Below, piece by piece: positions 34,966 to 43,636 of a stretch of 64,000 bases of DNA (position 1 is the stretch's first letter; the number at the start of each line of letters is the position of its first letter). Under the pieces are notes generated by a model that searched no databases, was not told where the DNA came from, and was given only the letters and a program-made list of their open reading frames with translations. Source of the DNA: an uncultured Clostridia bacterium (GTDB lineage: Bacteria > Bacillota > Clostridia > TANB77 > CAG-508); NCBI GenBank assembly GCA_934141445.1, contig CAKPCF010000007.1, positions 10,487 to 74,486 of the forward strand, read 5' to 3'. The position numbers were made by a program, and so were the translations under genes.

Positions 34966-35475
34966 TTAGTATAAACTAATTGTTTTTTTATCTAAATCAA
35001 CTTTATAATATGAAATAACGCTACCAGAAGTTGTTGAGATTGTAACAATATAATCTCCATTATTATTTACATAGCAATCAAATAATACATCATCTTCTTC
35101 TCCCCACTCTTTTTTTACAATTTCAATAGCTTGTTCTTTTTTATCTGTTGAATTTGTTAAATTTCCTGTTGGTTCTTGTGTTTGACTATTGTTATTATTT
35201 GAGTTAGAAGTATTGTTATCTATTGTATTTTCAGTATTATTTGAATTATTATTTATTACATTATTTTCTTGTGATGTATTATTATTATTATCGTTATTTT
35301 CAATAGTGTTTGTATTTTCAGAAGATGAATTAGTATCAACTCCATAATTCTTTTCTTCTATTTTATTATTCATATCAAATAACATATAAAATAATGCACC
35401 TACTGCAATTACGCATAAAACTGGTACAATATATAAAATTTTTCTAAATTTATTATTTTTATTATTTCTTCTCAT
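34966..35475 (-). CDS. Membrane-anchored protein with Asn-rich linker
   Basis: 169 residues, not recognised. A basic start and one transmembrane helix (about 12-32) are followed by an Asn/Ser/Thr-rich low-complexity linker (about 45-110). A small C-terminal domain contains KEQAIEIVKKEWGEEDDVLF and strand-like segments up to KTISLY, reminiscent of PepSY-like folds. It is predicted to be extracytoplasmic. It is inserted between xseA and xseB, 11 bases after xseA's stop, and is probably cotranscribed. The asparagine-rich linker resembles that of the GH25 lysozyme in this window. Confidence 0.75.
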   Translation of the reverse strand: MRRNNKNNKFRKILYIVPVLCVIAVGALFYMLFDMNNKIEEKNYGVDTNSSSENTNTIENNDNNNNTSQENNVINNNSNNTENTIDNNTSNSNNNNSQTQEPTGNLTNSTDKKEQAIEIVKKEWGEEDDVLFDCYVNNNGDYIVTISTTSGSVISYYKVDLDKKTISLY

Positions 35476-35486
35476 TAGATTTTCTC

Positions 35487-36677
35487 CTATTCTTTTATGG
35501 TAGCTTTTTTAGTTCCATCTTGAAATTTTAAATCAACATCCATACCATTTTTTAAATCTTTTGCTTTAGTAACAAGTTTTCCATCATATTCTGTTAAACA
35601 ATATCCTCTCGTAAGAGTTTTTAGTGGACTTAATGTATCTAATTTTGTAATCCATTTCATAGCATTTAATTTAGAATCCTTTAATTTTTGCAATACTAAA
35701 TTTTCCATTTTTTTACAATTATTATCTACAATTTGATATTGTTCTGAAATATGTTGCTTTGGAAATTTATATACCCTTGAGTTCATACACTTTTCATATC
35801 TTAATCGCATTATTTGAGTTTTTCTATTAAGTGCCATTTTTAATCTATTTTTATACAAATTTAAATTATTTTCTAATTCCTTAACATCTGTTACTGCAAG
35901 TTCAGCAGCTGCTGATGGAGTTGGTGCTCTTAAATCTGCTACAAAATCTGCAATTGTAAAGTCAGTTTCATGTCCAACAGCCGAAATAACTGGTAATTCT
36001 GAATTGTATATTGCTCTTGCAACAATTTCTTCATTAAATGGCCATAAATCTTCTAAAGAACCTCCGCCTCTTGCGACTATAAGTACATCTGCTAATTTCT
36101 TTTCATTCATTATTTTTATAGCATCTGCAATTTTTTCTCCCGCTCCTGGCCCTTGAACAGGTACTGGAAATAATCTTATATTTACATTTGGATTTCTTCT
36201 TGTTGAAACATTTATTATGTCACGAATAACTGCTCCAGTATTAGATGTTAAAACACCAATTATCTTAGGCATAAAAGGTATTTTCTTTTTATGCTTTTCA
36301 TCAAAAAGGCCCTCTAATTGCAATTTCTTTTTTAATTCCTCATAGGCTGTATACAAACTGCCCATTCCATCTTCTTGCATGCCTTTACAGTAAATTTGGT
36401 AAACGCCATCTCTTTCAAATACAGAAACTGTACCATAAACAATAACTTTCATTCCATCTTTAGGCTCAAATTTTAAATTCACCGCAGATGACTTAAACAT
36501 TATACATTTTATTAACGAATTTTCATCTTTCAAAGTAAAATACAAATGACCTGTATAATGATGTTTATAGTTTGATATTTCACCTTTTACCAATACATTA
36601 TTTAAAAATTCATCTAATTCTACTTTATCTTTCATATATCGATTTAGTTCAGTAACTGTAATCGGATCAAATTTCAT
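35487..36677 (-). CDS. xseA: Exodeoxyribonuclease VII large subunit
   Basis: Degrades single-stranded DNA to oligonucleotides, with XseB. 396 residues: an N-terminal OB-fold (about 1-100, with VKGEISNYKHHYTGHLYFTLKD) and a catalytic domain containing GAVIRDIINVSTRRNPN, VARGGGSLEDLWPFNEE and SAVGHETDFTIADFVADLRAPTPSAAAE. An ATG four codons earlier (36689) overlaps the ribosome binding site; GGAG is six bases from the ATG at 36677. The start overlaps nusB by 11 bases, so the two are coupled. Confidence 0.96.
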   Translation of the reverse strand: MKFDPITVTELNRYMKDKVELDEFLNNVLVKGEISNYKHHYTGHLYFTLKDENSLIKCIMFKSSAVNLKFEPKDGMKVIVYGTVSVFERDGVYQIYCKGMQEDGMGSLYTAYEELKKKLQLEGLFDEKHKKKIPFMPKIIGVLTSNTGAVIRDIINVSTRRNPNVNIRLFPVPVQGPGAGEKIADAIKIMNEKKLADVLIVARGGGSLEDLWPFNEEIVARAIYNSELPVISAVGHETDFTIADFVADLRAPTPSAAAELAVTDVKELENNLNLYKNRLKMALNRKTQIMRLRYEKCMNSRVYKFPKQHISEQYQIVDNNCKKMENLVLQKLKDSKLNAMKWITKLDTLSPLKTLTRGYCLTEYDGKLVTKAKDLKNGMDVDLKFQDGTKKATIKE

Positions 36678-37086
36678 TCTTATCTCCATTTAAACCTTTT
36701 TCTTTTACAATGCTAGCAAGTATTCCATTGATAAATACTGGTGCTGAATCATCAGCATATTTCTTAGCTAATTCAACAACTTCATTTATTGCAACTTTAT
36801 ATGGTAAATCTTTATAAATCATTTCATAAATTGCAAGTTTTATTAAACTTAAATTTATTTTTGAAATTCTATTCAAGCTCCAATTTTCTTTTAAGTTGCT
36901 TGTTATTAAAGAATTGATTTGCTCTGTATTTTCTGTAATTCCATCTTTTATATCTTTTAAGTATTCTATAACTTTTTCATCAGTAACTTCATTGTTTTCT
37001 AGAAAAATCTCAATTTCCTCATCTTTTTGTACTTCCATTTCATAAACAAGCTTAAAAGCAAGTTCTCTCATTGCAGATCTTTGCAT
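36667..37086 (-). CDS. nusB: Transcription antitermination protein NusB
   Basis: 139 residues, all-helical, of normal family length. The N-terminal SAMRELAFKLVYEMEV and C-terminal YKVAINEVVELAKKYADDSAPVFINGILASI blocks (the latter quoted in pieces: VAINEVVELAKKYA, PVFINGILASI) are typical. It acts in rRNA antitermination with NusE. GGAGG is five bases from the ATG. The Asp23/AmaP/DUF2273 genes come just before, a common clostridial order. Confidence 0.95.
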   Translation of the reverse strand: MQRSAMRELAFKLVYEMEVQKDEEIEIFLENNEVTDEKVIEYLKDIKDGITENTEQINSLITSNLKENWSLNRISKINLSLIKLAIYEMIYKDLPYKVAINEVVELAKKYADDSAPVFINGILASIVKEKGLNGDKNEI

Positions 37087-37113
37087 ATTTTCCTCCTAAT
37101 TTTGCTTCATATT

Positions 37114-37329
37114 TTAAAATTTATCAATATATTTTTTTAATGTATCTTTCACAGAATCTTTATTGTTTTGTATGTAATTTCCTAAAAATATACCTCCTAC
37201 AATTACTATAAGTGACAATAGTAATTTGAAAAGCCCTGTACAAACTAATAAAATAGCAATAATTCCACCGATAATAGCACCTTTATATTTTACAATAAAG
37301 TCCATAAAACTTTCTGGTTTTTCTTCCAT
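37114..37329 (-). CDS. Small membrane protein of the Asp23 cluster (DUF2273-like)
   Basis: 71 residues with two adjacent hydrophobic helices (about 13-60), including GGIIAILLVCTGLFKLLLSL and VGGIFLGNYI, and a charged C-terminal tail. Its position directly after amaP and before nusB matches DUF2273 proteins of Asp23 clusters. It probably sits in the membrane with AmaP. The gene starts two bases after the amaP stop codon. Confidence 0.88.
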   Translation of the reverse strand: MEEKPESFMDFIVKYKGAIIGGIIAILLVCTGLFKLLLSLIVIVGGIFLGNYIQNNKDSVKDTLKKYIDKF

Positions 37330-37331
37330 AA

Positions 37332-37973
37332 TTATTCCTCCCCATTATCAATTTCTTGTTTTACTTCTTCTTTTGTTTCTATAGCTGATTCTGGTTTTGT
37401 ATTTGCATTTATATTTTCTTTTTCATTTTTTGTTTTTACTTTTTTATTTGTAATATTTTTTATTTTGATATTAACTTCTTTTACATCTAAATCAGCAGTC
37501 TTTTTCATTGCTTCTTTTATTCTTTTTTGTAAATCTGTTGATATATCTTTTAAAACAACATCATCACTTACTACTGTTGTTACATAAACCTTTAAATTTC
37601 TATCTTTATCTAAAACAGTTTTACTAGAAATTGATTCAGCACCTGGAATATTTTTTGATACACCAGCTATTAAATTTTCTAAGCTTTCTTTCGAAATGAC
37701 TAATTTTCCACTTGCATTTTCTAATATAATTCCGTTTTTACTTTCATCTTCTGGTTTTAATCTTGCTAAAAGACTTTTAATACCTAACAAAATCAATATT
37801 ACTGATACAATTATTGTAATTCTTGAATATGTTTCATTTTCCATAGTAAAACTTAATGCTCTAACCAAAAAATCTATATGTAATACACTAGTTACTGTTA
37901 AAATTGTAATTATTGATAAGAATATAATAATAATTGAAAATAATCTTAAAGAAAATCTTTCTATTAGTTTCAT
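37332..37973 (-). CDS. amaP: Alkaline shock response membrane anchor protein AmaP
   Basis: 213 residues. Two transmembrane helices (about 10-30 and 48-66) flank a short loop, followed by an Asp23-like cytoplasmic domain with LENASGKLVISKESLENLI and a lysine-rich C-terminal tail. In Staphylococcus AmaP tethers Asp23 to the membrane. The Asp23 gene lies just upstream here, about 30 bases away, in the same operon. Confidence 0.9.
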   Translation of the reverse strand: MKLIERFSLRLFSIIIIFLSIITILTVTSVLHIDFLVRALSFTMENETYSRITIIVSVILILLGIKSLLARLKPEDESKNGIILENASGKLVISKESLENLIAGVSKNIPGAESISSKTVLDKDRNLKVYVTTVVSDDVVLKDISTDLQKRIKEAMKKTADLDVKEVNIKIKNITNKKVKTKNEKENINANTKPESAIETKEEVKQEIDNGEE

Positions 37974-38004
37974 TTTTTCCTCCTATTTTACCACAAATAT
38001 TTTT

Positions 38005-38436
38005 CTATTTTTCTTCCTCTTCTTGTTCTTTTTCTGTAATTGCATGAACACCTTGAACATGAACATTTACTTCATTTACTTTTAGTCCTGTCATTGTTTC
38101 TACAGATTTCTTTACACGTGTTTGAATTTCAAAAGCTACATCTGGAATTCTAGCTCCATATTCAACTATAATGTTTACATCTATTTTTGCTGATTTTTCA
38201 TCTGCATCTACTTTTATACCTTTTCCTAAATTTTTCTTTCCAATTAAAGCCTCTGTAATTCCAGCAAAAGTTCCAGACATTCCATACACTCCCTGTACTT
38301 CTGAAACAGCAATTCCAGCATAAGTTGCAATTGCATCATTAGAAATGCGAACACCATCAATACTTGAAATTTCTTCTATATTTTCTGTTTTTTCTTCCTT
38401 ATCCTCTACTTTTATATCTTCTTTGTTTTCTTCCAT
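38005..38436 (-). CDS. Asp23/Gls24 family envelope stress response protein
   Basis: 143 residues. An acidic N-terminal tail is followed by the Asp23 domain (GVRISNDAIATYAGIAVSEVQGVYG as family core, here cited as RISNDAIATYAGIAV and SEVQGVYGM) and VHAITEKEQEEEEK at the end. These proteins form membrane-associated assemblies through AmaP. A longer frame opens at 38493, but AAGGAGG lies seven bases before the ATG at 38436 and the promoter overlaps the extension. It is the first gene of the Asp23-AmaP-DUF2273-nusB-xseA unit. Confidence 0.93.
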   Translation of the reverse strand: MEENKEDIKVEDKEEKTENIEEISSIDGVRISNDAIATYAGIAVSEVQGVYGMSGTFAGITEALIGKKNLGKGIKVDADEKSAKIDVNIIVEYGARIPDVAFEIQTRVKKSVETMTGLKVNEVNVHVQGVHAITEKEQEEEEK

Positions 38437-38460
38437 TTGAAAACCTCCTTTTATATAATA

Positions 38461-38489
38461 AGTATAACAATATACCTTTTTTTGTGCAA
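38461..38489 (-). promoter_or_regulatory. SigA-type promoter of the Asp23 operon
   Basis: TTGCAC, 17 bases, TATACT on the minus strand, with the -10 box ending 24 bases before the start codon at 38436. Confidence 0.75.
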
Positions 38490-38515
38490 GCAAAATTACT
38501 AAAGTTATTACATTA

Positions 38516-38652
38516 AAATTATATAATATATGTTTTTTATACCTTAGTGTCGCAATCTTCTATTTTTATTTTATATGAAGATTGCTCCATTCGCACTCAC
38601 TTTGTTCGTTTGGTCGCTTACGCGGTATTTTCAAACATATATTATATAATTT
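38516..38652 (-). repeat. Dispersed structured repeat, copy 2
   Basis: Second copy of the element at 2019-2150, same orientation. A perfect 20-base inverted repeat (38516-38535 with 38633-38652) encloses ATACC/GGTAT and the conserved core. Inside, GCAATCTTC pairs with GAAGATTGC. The outer arms differ in sequence from those of copy 1 yet are complementary within each copy. It begins 26 bases after the fmt stop codon, and the Asp23 promoter follows. Confidence 0.82.
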
Positions 38653-38677
38653 ATCAGATGCAATATTCCAACATTTT

Positions 38678-39646
38678 TTATTTTAATATATCACCTTCAC
38701 AAATATTATTTCCTCTTAAGAAAGAATTTATATCCATCTTTTTAGAATTCTCTCCTTGAATTTCTAATACTGAAATATAGCCATCAATTGCTTTTATGTA
38801 TAATCCTAATTTATCTGAACTATACACAACTTCTCCATTTTGGTATTCTTTTAGTTCTACATTTGAAAGAATTGTTGACATCTCTTTTTCTGATAAAACT
38901 TGTACTTTCCAAAATTTTATTTTTTTATTATTTAGCATTGAATAAGCACCCATAATAGGGTTTAAACCTCTTACTAAATTTTTAATTGTAATAGCTGTTT
39001 GCTCATTCCAATTGATCTTTGACATTTCTTTATTTAGCATTGGAGCTAATGTAAAATTTTCTGGTTGAGTTATCCTTTTAGCTGTACCATTTTCAATTTC
39101 TTTCAATGTTTTAATCAATAAATTTGCTCCAACATTTGAAAGTTTTGACCATAATTCTCCTGTTGTTTCATCTGCTCCAATTTCAACTTTTTCTTGTAAA
39201 ATGATATCTCCTTCATCCATTTTTTCATTCATATACATTGTTGTAATTCCTGTTTCTTTGTCACCATTTAAAATAGCCCACTGTATTGGTGCTGCACCTC
39301 TATATTGAGGCAACAAAGAGCCATGAACATTTATGCAACCTAAACGAGGAATCTTTAAAAATGATTTAGGTAGAATTTTACCATAAGCTACAACACAAGC
39401 TATATCAACATTTAAGTTTCTAATCTCATTTTTAAAATCCTCGTTATTTGCTATCTTTTCTGGTTGAAATATTTTCAAATTCTTCTCTAATGCATATTCT
39501 TTAACTGGTGAATATAACATTTTCATTCCTCTACCTTTTGGTCTATCCGGATTTGTTACAACTCCACAAACCTCATATCCATTTTCTACAATTGCTTTTA
39601 ATGATTCTGCTGCAAAATCTGGTGTACCCATAAAAAGAATTCTCAT
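38678..39646 (-). CDS. fmt: Methionyl-tRNA formyltransferase
   Basis: Formylates Met-tRNA(fMet) using 10-formyl-THF. 322 residues. The N-terminal hydrolase-like fold has RILFMGTPDFAAESL and the catalytic CINVHGSLLPQYRGAAPIQWA region (shown as NVHGSLLPQYRGAAP) with Asn and His, then the aspartate in MDEGDIILQ. A C-terminal OB-like domain follows. ATG at 39652 is possible; the one at 39646 is better placed from AGG. It follows def by about 50 bases, the usual def-fmt pair. Confidence 0.97.
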   Translation of the reverse strand: MRILFMGTPDFAAESLKAIVENGYEVCGVVTNPDRPKGRGMKMLYSPVKEYALEKNLKIFQPEKIANNEDFKNEIRNLNVDIACVVAYGKILPKSFLKIPRLGCINVHGSLLPQYRGAAPIQWAILNGDKETGITTMYMNEKMDEGDIILQEKVEIGADETTGELWSKLSNVGANLLIKTLKEIENGTAKRITQPENFTLAPMLNKEMSKINWNEQTAITIKNLVRGLNPIMGAYSMLNNKKIKFWKVQVLSEKEMSTILSNVELKEYQNGEVVYSSDKLGLYIKAIDGYISVLEIQGENSKKMDINSFLRGNNICEGDILK

Positions 39647-39700
39647 TTTCATACCTAAAGTTTTATAAAAACTTTTCCCTTCTTTAAAATATCCTAAAAT

Positions 39701-40183
39701 TTATTTATTTTTATCTGGTGTAATTGTTTCTAAAGTTCCAGGTTCAACTCTCTTAACAAATACTACTCCGTTTAAATGATCTATTTCATGACATAAAGCT
39801 TGTGCTAATAAGTCTTTTGCTTTTATTCTAACTTTCTTTCCATTTAAGTCTAAAGCTTCAACTAGCACTTCTTTTGGCCTTTTTACTTTGCCAAATTTAT
39901 TAGGAAAACTCAAACATCCTTCATCTACTAATTGTTCGCCTTTTTCTTTTAATATAACTGGATTTACAAGCATATATTGAGTTCCTTCTTCATATAAATC
40001 TATTACTATTATTCTTTTTAAAATTCCTACTTGTGGACCTGCTAGCCCAACTCCATCATATTTATGCATTGTGTCCATCATATCTTGTGCAAGTTCTTTT
40101 ATTTTATCATCTATAACATCTATTTCTCTTGCTCTTTTACTTAATATCTCGTCTCCTTCGTATCTTAAATTTCTAATAGCCAT
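39701..40183 (-). CDS. def: Peptide deformylase
   Basis: Removes the N-formyl group from new proteins. 160 residues, of the shorter type. All three motifs are present: GVGLAGPQVG, EGCLSFP with the metal-binding cysteine, and CHEIDHLNG with both metal histidines and the catalytic glutamate. It begins 15 bases after the priA stop codon and lies just before fmt. Confidence 0.98.
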   Translation of the reverse strand: MAIRNLRYEGDEILSKRAREIDVIDDKIKELAQDMMDTMHKYDGVGLAGPQVGILKRIIVIDLYEEGTQYMLVNPVILKEKGEQLVDEGCLSFPNKFGKVKRPKEVLVEALDLNGKKVRIKAKDLLAQALCHEIDHLNGVVFVKRVEPGTLETITPDKNK

Positions 40184-40198
40184 ATCTCTATCTCCTTT

Positions 40199-42436
40199 TT
40201 ATATCATATTATTCGGATTGATATCTACTGTAATAGTTGTATCTTTTATTTTGCCAATTACATTTTCTTCCATACTATATTTTATACAATCAATCAATTT
40301 TAGATTCACTTTTCCCTTTAAAATCATTCGATACCTATATTTATTTTGTATTTTATCTACTGGTGCTGGAACAGGTTTGTATAAAATATTTTTTTGCTTA
40401 TCTAAAATACTATTTAAAGCATTATACATTTTTAGTGAAACTTTTTGAATTTCAGATAAATTTTTTCCATTAAACCTAATTAGTATTATATCGCAAAAAG
40501 GCGGATAATTCAACCTTTTTCTTAAATCCAACTCCAAATTAAAAAATTCTTCATAATTTTGTTTTTGTGCTAAAGTTATGGCATAATGATCCGGATTGTA
40601 TGTCTGAATATATACTCTTCCTTTTTTATTTTCCCTTCCCGCTCTTCCTGCAACTTGTACAATTGTTTGAAATGTTCTTTCTGCTGATTTATAATCTTCA
40701 ATATTCAAAGCACCATCAGCTGATACAACACCAACTAATGTAACATTTGGAAAATGATGTCCTTTTACAACCATCTGTGTTCCAACTAATATATCTATAT
40801 TTTCATCTCTAAATTTTCCTAAAATCTCTTCATAGGAATTTTTCTTTCCTACTGTATCAATATCCATTCTTATTGTTGAAGCTGTTGGAAATAATTTATG
40901 AATTTCATCTTCTAATTTTTGTGTTCCAGTACCAAAATATTTTATTTTATCACTATTACATTCTGGGCATTTTGTCATAACAGCAGTTTCATATCCACAA
41001 TAATGGCATTTTAATTTGTTTTCATATTTATGATATGTTAAACTAATATTGCAATTTTTACATTTTGCAACATAGCCACAGCTTCTACACATTATAAAAG
41101 TAGAAAAACCCCTCCTATTCAAAAATAATATAGTTTGCTCTTTATTTTGCAAATTTCTTTTTATTTCTTCTTGCAATTCTGTACTAAGCATTGAACGATT
41201 GCCCTTTGAAAGTTCATATCTCAAATCAATTATTTGAGTATCTGGCAATTCTGCTCTATTGGCTCTTTTAGTTAATTTATAAAGTTCATAATCTCTTTTT
41301 TTCGCATGATAAAAGCTATTTATTTCTGGAGTAGCACTTCCTAATACTAAAGGACAATTTGATTTTTCGGCAATATATTTAGCAAGTTCCTTTGCATTAT
41401 ATTTAGGAGTCATTTCAGATTTATAACTTGCATCATGTTCTTCATCAATTATAATTATTCCTAAATTTTGAACAGGTGCAAAAATTGCTGAACGAGCACC
41501 TATTACAATTTTAGCTTCATTTCTCTTTATCTTTTGCCATTCATCAAACCTTTCCCCATTTGATAATTTACTATGTAAAACTGCAATTTTTTCTCCGAAT
41601 CTAGCAAGAAATCTATCAACCATCTGTGGTGTAAGTGAAATTTCTGGAACTAGTACTATTGCTGATTTGTTTAATTTTAAGGCTGATTCAATTAGTTGCA
41701 AATAAATTTCTGTTTTTCCAGAACCTGTTACGCCATATATCAAATTAGTTGAATATTCATTATTTTCAATACAATAATTTATTCCATCAAAACATACTTG
41801 TTGCTCTTCTGTTAATATTTTTTTCTCATCTCTTTCAATATTTTTATTAACAAAAGGATTTCTTTCGATTTGCTCTGAAATAAAATCTATATATCCATTC
41901 TTGTTTAAAGTTTGTAAAACACTTTTGCTTACATCTGCTAAACTTTCTAAATCTACCACATAAATTCCATCATTTTTCAATAAAAAATTTAATGCACGTT
42001 TCTGCTTTTCACTTTTAATTTTATTATTTGCTAATTCTTCTTCTATTTCCCCTTTTTGCTTTTTTAAATATACAAAATTTCCTAGCTTTTCTTTTGTTCT
42101 ATTTTCCGTTTCTTTTGCACCAGTGCCTGGTGGCAACATTAGTTTTATACAATCTGAAATATTACAAAAATACTTTCTTGCCATTAGTTTTGCAAGTAAA
42201 ATTTTTTCTTCTGTTAAACTTTCTTCTTCATCAATTTTTGCAATTTCCTTATTTGCAAATTCTGATTTTTCTTTAATTCCAATTACAAAACCATCTTCTA
42301 ATTTTTTTCCGTTTCCAAATGGCACAAAAATTCTTGAACCTACTTTTATAGCATTTTCAAGCGAATTTGGAATTATATAATCAAATATTCTATTAAGTGC
42401 TCTTGCATTACTATTTATTATTATTTCAGCGTACAT
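40199..42436 (-). CDS. priA: Primosomal protein N' (PriA helicase)
   Basis: Restarts stalled replication forks. 745 residues. An N-terminal DNA-binding part is followed by the helicase: Walker A GVTGSGKTE, Walker B IIIDEEHDASYK, and LGSATPEINS. The two zinc sites are formed by eight cysteines in CRSCGYVAKCKNCN and CHYCGYETAVMTKCPEC. Late helicase motifs include GTQMVVKGHHFPNV and QVAGRAGR. GGGAGAG precedes the ATG. It heads the priA-def-fmt set. Confidence 0.97.
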   Translation of the reverse strand: MYAEIIINSNARALNRIFDYIIPNSLENAIKVGSRIFVPFGNGKKLEDGFVIGIKEKSEFANKEIAKIDEEESLTEEKILLAKLMARKYFCNISDCIKLMLPPGTGAKETENRTKEKLGNFVYLKKQKGEIEEELANNKIKSEKQKRALNFLLKNDGIYVVDLESLADVSKSVLQTLNKNGYIDFISEQIERNPFVNKNIERDEKKILTEEQQVCFDGINYCIENNEYSTNLIYGVTGSGKTEIYLQLIESALKLNKSAIVLVPEISLTPQMVDRFLARFGEKIAVLHSKLSNGERFDEWQKIKRNEAKIVIGARSAIFAPVQNLGIIIIDEEHDASYKSEMTPKYNAKELAKYIAEKSNCPLVLGSATPEINSFYHAKKRDYELYKLTKRANRAELPDTQIIDLRYELSKGNRSMLSTELQEEIKRNLQNKEQTILFLNRRGFSTFIMCRSCGYVAKCKNCNISLTYHKYENKLKCHYCGYETAVMTKCPECNSDKIKYFGTGTQKLEDEIHKLFPTASTIRMDIDTVGKKNSYEEILGKFRDENIDILVGTQMVVKGHHFPNVTLVGVVSADGALNIEDYKSAERTFQTIVQVAGRAGRENKKGRVYIQTYNPDHYAITLAQKQNYEEFFNLELDLRKRLNYPPFCDIILIRFNGKNLSEIQKVSLKMYNALNSILDKQKNILYKPVPAPVDKIQNKYRYRMILKGKVNLKLIDCIKYSMEENVIGKIKDTTITVDINPNNMI

Positions 42437-42486
42437 ATTCTCTCCCTACAATGCTACTATTTTACCATAATTCAAAATTTAAGTAA

Positions 42487-42516
42487 AGAAAAATATGAGC
42501 CTTTTAAAACTCATAT
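42487..42516 (-). terminator. Terminator after the cytidylate-kinase-like gene
   Basis: ATATGAG and CTCATAT pair across a ten-base loop on the minus strand and are followed by TTTTTC. It lies between this gene and priA, which may therefore be partly uncoupled. Confidence 0.75.
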
Positions 42517-42527
42517 TCCTTGCAATT

Positions 42528-43088
42528 TTATTCACTTAACCATTCTTCATAGCCATCTAAAATTTTTTCTTTAACTTCTTCCGGAGTTAATTTAGTTGTA
42601 TCTACAACTAAATCATAGTTATTTAAGTCTTCTTTATGTATGCCATATACATTAAAGTATCTTTCATTTTCCATTTTATATCTTCTTTGCATATCTGCTT
42701 TTTGTTCTTCAACAGTTTCAAATTTTTCTGTATCTTTTCTATTAGCATCATTAAATGCTCTTTTAGCAGCTTCATCAATATCTATTGTAAGATATACCTT
42801 AAATGAATTTGGTACTGCATACCAGCCAAGTCTTGCATCAATAATAAAGTTATTATGCTCTTCTGCATATTCTGCTGCACTTTTTTCAATTTGTCTATCT
42901 ATTTCTGGGTGTGCTGTTAAATATTCATTAAAACTTGTAATATCTAGTCCTTTGTCTTTAGCTAATTTACGAGCATATTCTCCATTTCTATAAATAGAAT
43001 AATCTAATTCTTCTGCTAATAATTTAGAAACAGTACCTTTTCCACTAGCAAGTTCTCCTGAAATTGAAATTACGCATTTCTTTTCCAT
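42528..43088 (-). CDS. Cytidylate-kinase-like P-loop kinase
   Basis: 186 residues. The P-loop is SGELASGKGT, followed by NGEYARKLAKDKGLDI (a nucleoside-monophosphate-binding-like segment) and FIIDARLGWY. The C-terminal VVDTTKLTPEEVKEKILD is characteristic of cytidylate-kinase-like proteins. It probably phosphorylates a nucleoside monophosphate. It lies just after rpoZ, where gmk (guanylate kinase) is expected nearby in many Firmicutes; no gmk is seen in this cluster. It may have its own specificity; CMP is the family default. Confidence 0.85.
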   Translation of the reverse strand: MEKKCVISISGELASGKGTVSKLLAEELDYSIYRNGEYARKLAKDKGLDITSFNEYLTAHPEIDRQIEKSAAEYAEEHNNFIIDARLGWYAVPNSFKVYLTIDIDEAAKRAFNDANRKDTEKFETVEEQKADMQRRYKMENERYFNVYGIHKEDLNNYDLVVDTTKLTPEEVKEKILDGYEEWLSE

Positions 43089-43099
43089 ATATGTCTCCT

Positions 43100-43327
43100 T
43101 TATTGTTCTTCTTTTTCTGATGCTTGTTGTGATGCATCATCTAATTTAACTTTTCCTTCTGAAATTTCCCAAACTGCAAGTGTAACAGGAGATTTATCCT
43201 CTGGATGATCTGTAAGGACAGGTGCTCCTTGTGCAATTTGTCTTGCTCTTTTTGATGTGATTGTAATTAACTCAAATCTATCATCAATAATTTTTAATAA
43301 TTCTGTAACTGGTGGTTTTACTAACAT
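43100..43327 (-). CDS. rpoZ: RNA polymerase omega subunit
   Basis: 75 residues. The omega signature is clear: RFELITITSKRARQIAQGAP and the downstream PVTLAVWEISEGKV. It helps assemble and stabilise RNA polymerase. It is embedded in the yicC-remA-rpoZ cluster. In many relatives gmk lies between remA and rpoZ, but here only 34 bases separate them. Confidence 0.95.
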   Translation of the reverse strand: MLVKPPVTELLKIIDDRFELITITSKRARQIAQGAPVLTDHPEDKSPVTLAVWEISEGKVKLDDASQQASEKEEQ

Positions 43328-43361
43328 TTTAACTTCCTCCTAAATTTATTTTTTATAATTA

Positions 43362-43616
43362 TTATTCTTCACCATTTGTATCATCATTGTCAACTCTACT
43401 AGCAACTGTTTCTGGTTGCACTGCAGATAAAATAACATGACCTGAATCCATAATGATAACTGATCTTGTTCTTCTTCCATAAGTTGCATCAATAGCCATT
43501 TTTGAATCTTTTGCTTCTTGAACAATTCTTTTAATTGGTGCAGATTCTGGACTAACTATTGATATTATCCTTTCAGCAGAAACAATATTTCCAAATCCTA
43601 TGTTAACTAATTTCAT
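43362..43616 (-). CDS. remA: RemA family extracellular matrix regulator (DUF370)
   Basis: 84 residues. The family block KLVNIGFGNIVSAERIISIV leads into ATYGRRTRSVIIMDSGHVIL, with the basic DNA-binding residues. RemA activates matrix and osmoprotection genes in Bacillus by forming DNA-wrapping rings. It lies between yicC and rpoZ, a conserved position, and is probably cotranscribed with both. Confidence 0.95.
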   Translation of the reverse strand: MKLVNIGFGNIVSAERIISIVSPESAPIKRIVQEAKDSKMAIDATYGRRTRSVIIMDSGHVILSAVQPETVASRVDNDDTNGEE

Positions 43617-43636
43617 AAAAGCTCCCTCCTTTGAAA

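Noticed and set aside
38547..38759. 70-residue plus-strand frame across repeat copy 2 and the end of fmt
   Set aside because: No ribosome binding site; it overlaps the repeat and antisense fmt.
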